Assembly: GCA_900551205.1 (NCBI GenBank) | Contig: URUW01000134.1 | Location: forward strand, 1 to 5,458 | DNA: 5,458 nucleotides | Source of the DNA: an uncultured Collinsella sp. | GTDB lineage: Bacteria > Actinomycetota > Coriobacteriia > Coriobacteriales > Coriobacteriaceae | Reading direction: 5' to 3' | In this document: positions 1 to 5,447 of the stretch, one piece after another | Layout: each line of letters opens with the position of its first letter | Position numbering within the stretch: position 1 is the first letter of the stretch | The notes under the pieces: generated by a model | Databases searched by the model: none | The model's input: only the letters and a program-made list of their open reading frames with translations | What the model was told of the DNA's origin: nothing | Position numbers and translations under genes: made by a program

Positions 1-83
1 AGATGCACGGTTTCCAAGGCAGTAACAGCCAAGTCCCCATTACATTAAAAAATATCAGCCCCCGCATATCGAAACGGTCGAGA

Positions 84-168
84 GGGCCTTGCCCGGCGGG
101 GTGGCCTTGCTCCGGGAAGTTCGCGAAGCCCACTTCCCGGAGCAAGGCAACCCGCCCGGAGCAGGCCC
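84..168. repeat. Long near-continuous inverted repeat (85 nt hairpin)
   Basis: Arms 104-120 and 132-148 pair perfectly over 17 bp around an 11-nt loop (121-131). The core arm is TTGCTCCGGGAAGT against ACTTCCCGGAGCAA. Pairing continues outward with single mismatches or bulges: TGGG 99-102 with 150-153, GGC 95-97 with 154-156, CC 93-94 with 158-159, and finally GGGCCT 84-89 with 163-168. Neither strand has a T-run after the stem, so it is not a standard intrinsic terminator. It could be a REP-like palindromic repeat, a small inverted-repeat element, or a hairpin within a structured RNA. The inverted repeat is certain; its role is not. Confidence 0.85.
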
Positions 169-241
169 CAGCGCGAGACCATCCAGCAATGCGCTCCCCG
201 AGCAATCGCTCACCGCTGGTTGCGCAAAAGTCAGCGAGCGA

Positions 242-334
242 GTTCCAGGTGCCCCAGGTCGCCGCGAAAGAGGAGCGACGCGTACTTCTTGTACGCGAGC
301 GACGGTTTGAACGGCGAGATGGGGTGCCTGGAAC
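242..334 (+). ncRNA. Candidate structured RNA or palindromic intergenic element
   Basis: Three nested stems share one axis. The outer stem is 242-256 with 320-334 (15 pairs, starting GTTCCAGG and ending CCTGGAAC), the middle stem is TCGCCG 259-264 with CGGCGA 312-317, and the apical stem is CGCGTAC 279-285 with GTACGCG 291-297 closing a TTCTT loop. Two outer pairs (250-326 and 251-325) are G-U if the plus strand is read as RNA but A-C mismatches on the other strand, which weakly favours a plus-strand RNA. The octamer GAGCGACG occurs at 273-280 and again at 297-304, bracketing the apical hairpin. No promoter is convincing. It may be a small RNA, an undescribed riboregulatory element, or one copy of a repeat family; I cannot assign a known RNA class. 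Confidence 0.4.
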
Positions 335-352
335 CCGCGCAGCGTCGAGCCA

Positions 353-378
353 TTACGCGGTTTGGTAAAACCGCGTAA
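353..378 (-). terminator. Hairpin after xfp, probable transcript end
   Basis: TTACGCGGTTT at 353-363 pairs perfectly with AAACCGCGTAA at 368-378, an 11-bp stem with a 4-nt loop. It begins 5 nt past the xfp stop codon, where a terminator or an mRNA 3'-end stabilising hairpin is expected. No T-run follows on either strand, so it is not a textbook intrinsic terminator. Termination could need Rho, or the stem may only protect the 3' end. Confidence 0.55.
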
Positions 379-383
379 CTAAG

Positions 384-2912
384 TTACTCGTTGTCGCCTG
401 CGGTCATTTGGGTTGCGGAGAGCGTGCCGTCGGCGGCAGTTGCAGCCGCAGCGTCGGGCCAGACCCAGTCAGTGAAGGCCGGGTGATCGAAGCCCTCGTT
501 GCACGCGAACTCAAAGGCCTCGGTGCGGAATGCCTCCCACTCGTCAATCTGCTCTGCAAACTTGTCGGCGTCGACCATGCGCAGCACGTCGGCGGCCAAA
601 GCCCAACGATCCATGTTGTTCAGACGCAGCATGTCGAACGGCGTGGTCGTGGAGCCCTTCTCCTCGTAGCCGTGGACGCGGAAGGCGTCGTGGCCGGGGC
701 GGTTCCAGATCAGGCGGCGAATCGTGCCGGCATAGGCGTGGAATGCGAAGAGCACGGGCTTCTCGCCGCAACCGAACAGCTCAGCCCAGCGCTCATCGCT
801 GATGGCCTGGTCGTTCTCGCAGACGTTCTGAATCTTGAGCAGATCGACCACGTTAACGAACCACACCTTAATGCCTAGCTCGCGCAGCATATCGGTTGCA
901 GCCAAAGCCTCGAGCGTCGGCACGTCACCGCACGTGGCAACTACGACGTCAGCCTCGGCGAGCGAGTCGGCAGTCGATGCCCACTCCCAAGCCGCGACAC
1001 CCTCGGCGAGCTCGGCACAGGCCTCGTCGACCGTTTGGAAAGTCGGGGCGGGTTGCTTGCCGCAGAAAATGGCGTTGACGCAGTCGGTGGACTGGTAGAC
1101 GCGCTCGGCCACAGCGAGGGCCATGTTGGCGTCGGCCGGATAGTAAGCATTCACGATATGCGTGTCGTTGGCCTTGTTGAGCAGCAGGTCGATAAAGCCG
1201 GGGTCCTGGTGCGAGAAGCCGTTGTGGTCCTGACGCCAAACATGGCTCGACAGCAAAATGTTGAGGCCGCTGATGGGGGCACGCCACGGAATCTCGCGCT
1301 TGGTGGCCTCGAGCCACTTGCAGTGCTGGTTGACCATGGAATCGACCACGTGCACAAAGCTCTCGTAGGAGCTCCACACGCCGGAGCGTCCGGTGAGCAC
1401 GTAAGCCTCGAGGAAGCCTTCGCACTGGTGCTCGGACAGCTGCTCGACGACCTTACCGGAGCCGGCCAGCAGCTCGTCGTTGGCCTCGTCCTCGTAGAAG
1501 CCGGCATCCCACTGCTTCTTGGTCACCTTGTAGGCGGCCTGCAGGCGGTTGGACGCGGTCTCGTCGGGACCAAAGATGCGGAAATCCTCCATGTTCTTGG
1601 CCAGAACGTCGGCAGTGTACTCACCAAAGACGCGAGCGGCCTCGGTGGAGCCCCAGCCATGGCCCTTCTCGGCGACGGGGATCTCGTGGGCGTAAATATC
1701 GGGGAGCTCGAGCTCGCGGCGCACCTTGCCGCCGTTCGCGTTGGGATTGGCGCCGATACGCAGCTCGCCGGTCGGCATAAAGGCCGTCACCTCGGGGCGC
1801 ACCTGGCCCTCGGGCGTAAAGAGCTCCTCGGGCTTGTAGGAGCGCAGCCACTCGCGTAGCACGCGGAAGTGCTCGTGGGTGTCCTTGGCGCTCGCCAGCG
1901 GCACCTGATGCGCGCGCCAGGAGTCCTCGGTCTTCTTGCCGTCGATGTGCTTGGGGCAAGTCCAGCCCTTGGGCGTACGGAACACGATCATGGGATAGGC
2001 CGGGCGGACCACGGTCTCGCCCGCGGCTGCCTGGGCCTGAGCGGTGGCCTTGATGTCGCAAATCTCGTCAAAGACCTGCTCAAACAGGGCGGCGAAACGC
2101 TCATGGATGCTCGCGTGACTCTCGTCGTCAAAGCCAGCGACAAAGAAGTGCGGCTTGTAGCCCATACCCTCAAAGAACTTGGTGAGCTCCTCGTCGGACA
2201 CGCGGGCGAGGATGGTGGGGTTGGCGATCTTGTAGCCGTTGAGGTGCAGGATCGGCAGGACGATACCGTCGGTTGCCGGGTTCACGAGCTTGTTGGACTG
2301 CCAAGAGGTCGCGAGCGGACCGGTCTCGGACTCGCCATCGCCCACCACGGCCACGGCCAGCAGGCTAGGGTTGTCCATAACGGCACCGTAAGCGTGGCTG
2401 AGCGTGTAGCCGAGCTCGCCGCCCTCGTGGATGGAACCGGGCGTCTCGGGCGCAAAGTGGCTCGGGATGCCGCCGGGATAGGAGAACTGGCGGAAGAACT
2501 TCTGCAGGCCTGCCTCGTCATTGGTGATGTCGGGGCGAATCTCGCGGTAGGTGCCGTCGAGCAGCGACTGAGCAGTACCGGCGGGGCCACCGTGACCAGG
2601 GCCCATCAAGAAGATAGCATTCTGGTTGTGGTCGGCGATCAGTCGATTGACGTGACCGAACAGGAAGTTGATGCCGGGCGTGGTGCCCCAGTGGCCAACC
2701 AGGCGGTGCTTAACGTCCGGACGACCGAAGTCGCGCACCTCACCGGTTTTCTCGTCGACAAAGTCGGGGCGCATTAGCGGGTTAGAGCGAAGGTAGATCT
2801 GACCGACGGACAGATAGTTCGATGCGCGCCAATACAGGTCGACGCCCTCGAGCTCGGAAGCCGGCACCTCGTGGCCCAGCTTTTGCCACGGCGTCCCCAG
2901 TGTTTTAGCCAT
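384..2912 (-). CDS. xfp: Xylulose-5-phosphate/fructose-6-phosphate phosphoketolase
   Basis: This cytosolic thiamine-diphosphate enzyme cleaves xylulose 5-phosphate (and often fructose 6-phosphate) with phosphate, giving acetyl phosphate plus glyceraldehyde 3-phosphate or erythrose 4-phosphate. The 842-residue protein is complete and slightly longer than the roughly 790-825 usual for the family. Visible family motifs are GHWGTTPG (71-80, His74), MGPGHGG (His107), the His152 region, the cofactor and metal motif GDGESETGP (191-199), [11 protein letters not shown] (223-233), CPKHIDGKK (His322), [10 protein letters not shown] (495-504) and NGFSHQDPG (564-572, His568). These correspond to known active-site segments, so it should be active. 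An Ala-rich tail (about 820-842) looks lineage-specific. The ATG at 2910-2912 is preceded by AAGGGA with 8-nt spacing. It has its own promoter and palindromic operators upstream, and a hairpin follows the stop. Substrate preference between the two sugars cannot be read with certainty. Confidence 0.98.
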   Translation of the reverse strand: MAKTLGTPWQKLGHEVPASELEGVDLYWRASNYLSVGQIYLRSNPLMRPDFVDEKTGEVRDFGRPDVKHRLVGHWGTTPGINFLFGHVNRLIADHNQNAIFLMGPGHGGPAGTAQSLLDGTYREIRPDITNDEAGLQKFFRQFSYPGGIPSHFAPETPGSIHEGGELGYTLSHAYGAVMDNPSLLAVAVVGDGESETGPLATSWQSNKLVNPATDGIVLPILHLNGYKIANPTILARVSDEELTKFFEGMGYKPHFFVAGFDDESHASIHERFAALFEQVFDEICDIKATAQAQAAAGETVVRPAYPMIVFRTPKGWTCPKHIDGKKTEDSWRAHQVPLASAKDTHEHFRVLREWLRSYKPEELFTPEGQVRPEVTAFMPTGELRIGANPNANGGKVRRELELPDIYAHEIPVAEKGHGWGSTEAARVFGEYTADVLAKNMEDFRIFGPDETASNRLQAAYKVTKKQWDAGFYEDEANDELLAGSGKVVEQLSEHQCEGFLEAYVLTGRSGVWSSYESFVHVVDSMVNQHCKWLEATKREIPWRAPISGLNILLSSHVWRQDHNGFSHQDPGFIDLLLNKANDTHIVNAYYPADANMALAVAERVYQSTDCVNAIFCGKQPAPTFQTVDEACAELAEGVAAWEWASTADSLAEADVVVATCGDVPTLEALAATDMLRELGIKVWFVNVVDLLKIQNVCENDQAISDERWAELFGCGEKPVLFAFHAYAGTIRRLIWNRPGHDAFRVHGYEEKGSTTTPFDMLRLNNMDRWALAADVLRMVDADKFAEQIDEWEAFRTEAFEFACNEGFDHPAFTDWVWPDAAAATAADGTLSATQMTAGDNE

Positions 2913-2920
2913 TGTTTATG

Positions 2921-2926
2921 TCCCTT
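2921..2926 (-). promoter_or_regulatory. xfp ribosome binding site
   Basis: On the minus strand AAGGGA lies 8 nt before the ATG at 2912. This supports that start, together with the [10 protein letters not shown]-terminus, after which family-like sequence begins within a few residues. Confidence 0.7.
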
Positions 2927-2970
2927 CGCTGTGCGGTCACCCTCCAATACGGCAACCTTTCGTTGGGACC

Positions 2971-2976
2971 AGTATA
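2971..2976 (-). promoter_or_regulatory. xfp promoter -10 box
   Basis: The minus strand reads TATACT here, five of six matches to the consensus. Transcription would start near 2964, giving a leader of about 52 nt. The matching -35 region (about 2994-2999, CCATGA on the minus strand) is poor, and it falls between two repressor-type palindromes. A weak -35 may mean an activator helps, or that expression is modest even when the repressor is off. Confidence 0.6.
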
Positions 2977-2978
2977 TT

Positions 2979-2996
2979 TGCTAAAACGTTTTATCA
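2979..2996. promoter_or_regulatory. Operator O1, LacI-family type, in the xfp promoter
   Basis: TGCTAAAACGTTTTATCA is an 18-bp palindrome broken at only one pair (2981/2994). It has the central CG that LacI-family hinge helices recognise. It starts 3 bp upstream of the -10 box and fills the spacer toward the -35, so a bound repressor would block RNA polymerase. The neighbouring LacI-type protein is the obvious candidate; a global catabolite regulator of the same family is the alternative. Confidence 0.8.
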
Positions 2997-2997
2997 T

Positions 2998-3019
2998 GGT
3001 GAAAAAACGTTTTACCACC
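2998..3019. promoter_or_regulatory. Operator O2, LacI-family type, over the xfp -35 region
   Basis: GGTGAAAAAACGTTTTACCACC is a 22-bp palindrome with two broken pairs around a central AAAACGTTTT. Its inner 18 bp (3000-3017) match O1 under the shared form TGNWAAAACGTTTTANCA. The centres of O1 and O2 are 21 bp apart, two helical turns, so two dimers would lie on the same DNA face. Confidence 0.8.
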
Positions 3020-3107
3020 CTTATCAATCCCATCGATTAGCAAAACGCGACATTCACCTGCGGCGTTGATTGTCACAGGTGCTCCACATTCGGTCTCTGC
3101 AAATTGG

Positions 3108-3119
3108 TAAACGTGTTTA
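3108..3119. promoter_or_regulatory. Weak operator-like palindrome at the repressor stop codon
   Basis: TAAACGTGTTTA has arms TAAAC/GTTTA around a central GT and overlaps the stop codon of the repressor gene (3117-3119). It resembles O1 and O2 but has lost the CG centre. Its centre is 105 bp from O2, about ten helical turns. It may be an auxiliary site or a chance palindrome. Confidence 0.35.
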
Positions 3120-3131
3120 GTTGTGTTTAGT
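3113..3131. repeat. Tandem 9-mer repeat across the repressor stop codon
   Basis: GTGTTTAGT occurs at 3113-3121 and again at 3123-3131, a 10-bp period. It encodes the last few residues (ending TKHN) plus the stop, so it could be a small duplication that altered the C-terminus. Confidence 0.7.
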
Positions 3132-4145
3132 AAGCTCGAGCACGCTGTCCTTAACGATAAGCTCCGGCTCCAGAACGACCTCTTCGGCACGCCTGCCGCC
3201 CCTACCGGCAAGACGCTTGGACATGCAGCCAAAAGCATGCTCCGCAAGGACACCAGGGTCCTGCTCAATCGCGGTCAGTGCCGGCTCAAAGAGAACGTCG
3301 GCCGCCGAGTTGTCATAGCTCACCACCGAGATATCGCCCGGGATGCTCTTCCCCATCTCGTGCAAGCGCTTGAGCAAACCGAGGGCAATGTTATCCGAGC
3401 TTGCGAACACGGCAGTGGCGTCAGTTGCGAGCACTGCCTCCGAGGCCTCGTATGCGCTCGGAATGTAGTACTCGCTCTCAAACTCCAAACGCGCGTCGAT
3501 CGGCAGGCCAACCTCGCGCAGCGCGCGCTCATAGCCGGCAAGTCGCTTGCGACCCGTATTGGAACGGCGGGCATTAACCAGGCAGGCAATACGGCGGTGG
3601 CCTTGCTCGATCAGATAGCGGGTGGCCATATAGCCGCCCATCTCGTGGTCGAACATCACCTTGTCGCACTCGAGCCCCTCAATAGCACGGTCGACCATTA
3701 CGGCCGGGATGGGCAGGTGGCTGACCTCTTCGCGCAGGGCGCGGTCATCGGAGAACTCGTCACCCACCACCAGGAAGACGCCATCAACGCCGCGCGTCAC
3801 CAGCTGGCGCAGCAGCTCCAGATCGTCATCGGCGCTTCCGCCCGAGCTGGTAATGAAGAGCGCATAGCCGTCCTCGCGGCAGCGCTTTTCCAGGCTACCG
3901 GCGAGCGAGGCAAAAAAGCGGCTCTCGATGTTAGGGACGATAAGGCCCAGCGTGCGCGACTCGCGCATGACCAAGCTGCGCGCAATCTGGTTGGGAACAT
4001 AGTGGTTGCGCGCCGCGACCTCTTTGATGAGCTTGCGGTTTTCTTCCGAGATGCGACAGGGCCGATTATTGAGAACAAGCGAGACCGACGAGGGGGAAAG
4101 CCCCACCTCCTGGGCGATCTGCTTGAGGGTGACTTTGTTGGCCAT
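3117..4145 (-). CDS. LacI-family transcriptional repressor, probable regulator of xfp
   Basis: This is a 342-residue cytosolic DNA-binding protein of typical family length. The helix-turn-helix occupies about residues 5-27 (VTLKQIAQEVGLSPSSVSLV). The hinge helix lies at about 49-58 (YVPNQIARSL), with Leu58 where family members insert a leucine at a central CG step. The periplasmic-binding-protein-like effector domain runs from about 65 to 335, with VDR at 151-153, GRKRLAGY at 198-205, SSDNIALG at 249-256 and SYDN at 276-279. Arg199 or Arg201, Asp251 and Asp278 sit where relatives contact sugars. The effector is unknown; a pentose, hexose or sugar phosphate is plausible given the phosphoketolase target. 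The ATG at 4143-4145 has GGAAGGAG 4 nt before it. It is divergent from murB and 204 bp upstream of xfp, whose promoter carries two palindromes of the type such proteins bind. A degenerate copy near its own promoter suggests autoregulation. Confidence 0.95.
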   Translation of the reverse strand: MANKVTLKQIAQEVGLSPSSVSLVLNNRPCRISEENRKLIKEVAARNHYVPNQIARSLVMRESRTLGLIVPNIESRFFASLAGSLEKRCREDGYALFITSSGGSADDDLELLRQLVTRGVDGVFLVVGDEFSDDRALREEVSHLPIPAVMVDRAIEGLECDKVMFDHEMGGYMATRYLIEQGHRRIACLVNARRSNTGRKRLAGYERALREVGLPIDARLEFESEYYIPSAYEASEAVLATDATAVFASSDNIALGLLKRLHEMGKSIPGDISVVSYDNSAADVLFEPALTAIEQDPGVLAEHAFGCMSKRLAGRGGRRAEEVVLEPELIVKDSVLELTKHN

Positions 4146-4149
4146 CTCG

Positions 4150-4157
4150 CTCCTTCC
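4150..4157 (-). promoter_or_regulatory. Repressor gene ribosome binding site
   Basis: The minus strand reads GGAAGGAG, a strong Shine-Dalgarno sequence, then CGAG and the ATG. It fixes the start at 4145, in agreement with the expected N-terminus of a LacI-family protein. Confidence 0.8.
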
Positions 4158-4180
4158 GGGTTTACGCGCAATCTCTTGAA

Positions 4181-4186
4181 AGTATA
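4181..4186 (-). promoter_or_regulatory. Repressor gene -10 box
   Basis: The minus strand reads TATACT, the same hexamer as at xfp. The -35 region (about 4204-4209) is weak. A short leader of about 30 nt is expected. Confidence 0.5.
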
Positions 4187-4207
4187 GCGACTACCCCTCT
4201 ACCTCGG

Positions 4208-4224
4208 TGATAAACACTTTACCA
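4208..4224. promoter_or_regulatory. Degenerate operator-like palindrome near the repressor promoter
   Basis: TGATAAACACTTTACCA is a 17-bp dyad of the form TG.TAAA...TTTA.CA, one base shorter than O1 and O2 and lacking the central CG. It abuts the -35 region of the repressor gene, a natural place for weak autoregulation. The similarity to the xfp operators is clear in the arms only. Confidence 0.4.
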
Positions 4225-4279
4225 ATCCGGTGGACGGCTGTTTTATCGCCGCCAGCGCACCAAATCCGTCCGGGTGGGG

Positions 4280-4285
4280 TATATT
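4280..4285 (+). promoter_or_regulatory. murB -10 box
   Basis: TATATT lies about 44 nt before the chosen murB start, placing transcription initiation near 4292. No good -35 is visible about 17 bp upstream. A perfect palindrome CAATCGATTG (4287-4296) covers the expected start point. Confidence 0.45.
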
Positions 4286-4315
4286 GCAATCGATTGATGA
4301 CAACGACCACCAAAA

Positions 4316-4320
4316 GGCGG
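4316..4320 (+). promoter_or_regulatory. murB ribosome binding site
   Basis: GGCGG, preceded by AAAA, lies 8 nt before the ATG at 4329. It is only a moderate match, but it is placed well for that start, whereas the upstream in-frame ATG at 4230 would lie 5' of the likely promoter. Confidence 0.45.
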
Positions 4321-4328
4321 ATATTCGT

Positions 4329-5291
4329 ATGCACGAGAACGATTTTTTTAACGAGGACCTGCTGTGCGCGCTCGCTGGCGTTGCCGGCGAGGACAACGTG
4401 CTGATGAGCGAGCCCATGCGCGAGCATACCACGTTTAAGATCGGCGGTCCGGCCGACGTCTTTGTCACGCCCGATACTGAGCAGGGCCTCGTCGCCACGC
4501 TCGATACCTGCTATCGCTGCAATCTACCACTCACCATCGTGGGCAACGGCTCCGACTTGCTCGTCGGCGACAAGGGCATCCGCGGCGTCGTCGTAGCGCT
4601 GGGCGAGGGCCTCTCCGACATTACGGTCGACGGCACGCACGTCACGGCGGCAGCCGGCGCCTTGCTTTCCGATGTCGCAGCCGCGGCAGCCGAGGCCGGC
4701 CTTACCGGCATGGAGCCCATCTCGGGCATTCCCGGATCGGTCGGCGGTGCCTGCTACATGAACGCCGGAGCATACGGCGCTTGCATGGCCGATGTGCTGG
4801 AGTCCGTGCGCGTCTACAAGCCCGCCCGCATGCTCGACGACGGCACCCGCGGTAGCGGCAGCATTATCGAGTTCGATGTCGATGAGCTCAACCTGGGCTA
4901 TCGCAAGAGCCGCATTGCCGACGACGGTTTCATCGTGCTTTCGGCCACTTTCAATCTCGCCCCGGGCAACGCCGCGATGATCAAGGCCGACATGGACGAC
5001 TACCGCCAGCGCCGCGAGGACAAGCAGCCACTCGACATGCCGAGTGCCGGCTCCACCTTCAAGCGCCCCGAGGGCCACTTTGCCGGCAAGCTCATCATGG
5101 ACGCCGGCCTGCGAGGACACGCCATTGGCGGCGCGCAGGTGAGCGAAAAGCACTGCGGCTTCATCGTCAACGCCGACCACGCCACCGCCGCCGATGTCGA
5201 CGAACTCATCCGCCACATCCAAACAACCGTCAAAGACCAATTCGACGTAGACCTAGAACCCGAAGTCCACCGAGTAGGCGAATTCCTCTAA
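4329..5291 (+). CDS. murB: UDP-N-acetylenolpyruvoylglucosamine reductase (MurB)
   Basis: This cytosolic FAD enzyme uses NADPH to reduce UDP-GlcNAc-enolpyruvate to UDP-MurNAc, the second committed step of peptidoglycan synthesis. With the ATG at 4329 it is 320 residues, near the family norm of about 300. The FAD domain starts at HTTFKIGGPADVFV (33-46), followed by VGNGSDLLV (71-79), GIRG (83-86), and the core stretch SGIPGSVGGACYMNAGAYG (132-150). The C-terminal substrate domain has YRKSR (191-195), PSAGSTFKRP (238-247) with the proton-donor Ser242, and LEPEVHRVG (309-317) with Glu312. All expected catalytic residues are visible. The compact YRKSR form suggests the shorter type II enzyme. An in-frame ATG at 4230 would add 33 residues without family resemblance and spans the putative promoter, so I reject it; the ATG at 4404 is a shorter alternative. 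The last 23 codons use unusually many A-ending codons. It ends TAATAA. Confidence 0.97.
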   Translation: MHENDFFNEDLLCALAGVAGEDNVLMSEPMREHTTFKIGGPADVFVTPDTEQGLVATLDTCYRCNLPLTIVGNGSDLLVGDKGIRGVVVALGEGLSDITVDGTHVTAAAGALLSDVAAAAAEAGLTGMEPISGIPGSVGGACYMNAGAYGACMADVLESVRVYKPARMLDDGTRGSGSIIEFDVDELNLGYRKSRIADDGFIVLSATFNLAPGNAAMIKADMDDYRQRREDKQPLDMPSAGSTFKRPEGHFAGKLIMDAGLRGHAIGGAQVSEKHCGFIVNADHATAADVDELIRHIQTTVKDQFDVDLEPEVHRVGEFL

Positions 5292-5292
5292 T

Positions 5293-5320
5293 AAAAAAGA
5301 AGGCCCCGAAAGGGGGCTTC
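5293..5320. terminator. Intrinsic terminator, strongest for minus-strand transcripts
   Basis: GAAGGCCCC (5299-5307) and GGGGGCTTC (5312-5320) form a stem with one G-G mismatch and a GAAA loop. Read on the minus strand, the stem is followed directly by six T (complement of 5293-5298), a classic intrinsic terminator for a gene arriving from the right. On the plus strand only a displaced T-rich stretch (5325-5329) follows, so it may also end murB, less efficiently. Confidence 0.8.
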
Positions 5321-5341
5321 GCCATCTTTATATCAGGCAAC

Positions 5342-5384
5342 CAGTCCGGTGTGTCGCGCTTTGAACCCGAAAGGTCCGGGACTG
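5342..5384. repeat. Imperfect inverted repeat between two terminator-like hairpins
   Basis: CAGTCCGG (5342-5349) pairs with CCGGGACTG (5376-5384) through 8 bp and one bulged G. A small ACC/GGT stem at 5365-5367 and 5373-5375 sits inside. No tRNA or rRNA features fit on either strand. Function unknown. Confidence 0.45.
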
Positions 5385-5424
5385 CGGGCGAGGCATAAGG
5401 TTGGTCGCGAGTTCCGCACGCAAA

Positions 5425-5447
5425 GAAGGCCACTTAATGTGGCCTTC
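5425..5447. terminator. Second terminator-like hairpin at the right edge
   Basis: GAAGGCCAC (5425-5433) and GTGGCCTTC (5439-5447) form a perfect 9-bp stem with a TTAAT loop. A further CGCAA/TTGCG pairing (5419-5423 with 5451-5455) closes outside a small internal loop. The T-runs are short on both strands (TTCTTT on the minus strand), so terminator strength is uncertain. It may mark the end of a gene outside the window. Confidence 0.5.

Larger units (their letters stand above)
1..383. other. Non-coding, structure-rich region downstream of xfp
   Basis: No credible protein gene is visible here. The open frames that exist run through inverted-repeat arms and have no family-like sequence. Positions 1-83 hold nothing I can name apart from an A-run at 47-52. 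From 84 onward the DNA is packed with inverted repeats: a long hairpin at 84-168, a small stem CCAGC/GCTGG at 183-187 and 215-219 enclosing GAGC/GCTC at 200-203 and 208-211, a nested hairpin at 242-334, and a short stem at 353-378. Such density fits a structured RNA or a family of palindromic intergenic repeats; which one cannot be decided from a single copy. Confidence 0.7.

Noticed and set aside
3..368. Plus-strand open frame of 121 codons in the left intergenic region
   Set aside because: It is built from inverted-repeat arms, has no family resemblance, and its reading frame is better explained by GC-rich structured DNA.
1035..1859. Long plus-strand open frame inside xfp (274 codons)
   Set aside because: It lies antisense to an intact conserved phosphoketolase; high-GC codon bias leaves open frames on the opposite strand, and its product resembles no family.
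1869..2777. Long plus-strand open frame inside xfp (302 codons)
   Set aside because: Same artefact: fully antisense to conserved coding sequence, with no recognisable domain.
2920..2969. Possible pairing of GTCCC with the xfp ribosome site GGGAC as a leader switch
   Set aside because: The GTCCC segment lies at or upstream of the predicted transcription start, so it is probably not in the mRNA; only 5 bp could pair.
3042..3047. AAAACG half-site as another operator
   Set aside because: The other half of the palindrome does not match; a single 6-bp half-site is expected by chance.
3055..3081. CACCTG/CAGGTG inverted repeat as a terminator for the repressor gene
   Set aside because: The stem is only 6 bp around a 15-nt loop with no adjacent T-run; too weak to call.
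3123..4187. Plus-strand open frame covering the whole repressor gene (354 codons)
   Set aside because: It mirrors the well-supported LacI-family gene on the other strand and has no family-like motifs.
4524..5240. Minus-strand open frame inside murB (238 codons)
   Set aside because: Antisense to conserved MurB motifs; Val/Gly/Ala-rich translation typical of a shadow frame.
5230..5433. Minus-strand open frame of 67 codons across the end of murB
   Set aside because: It runs through two hairpins, including the strong terminator, and into murB; no ribosome site or family match is evident.
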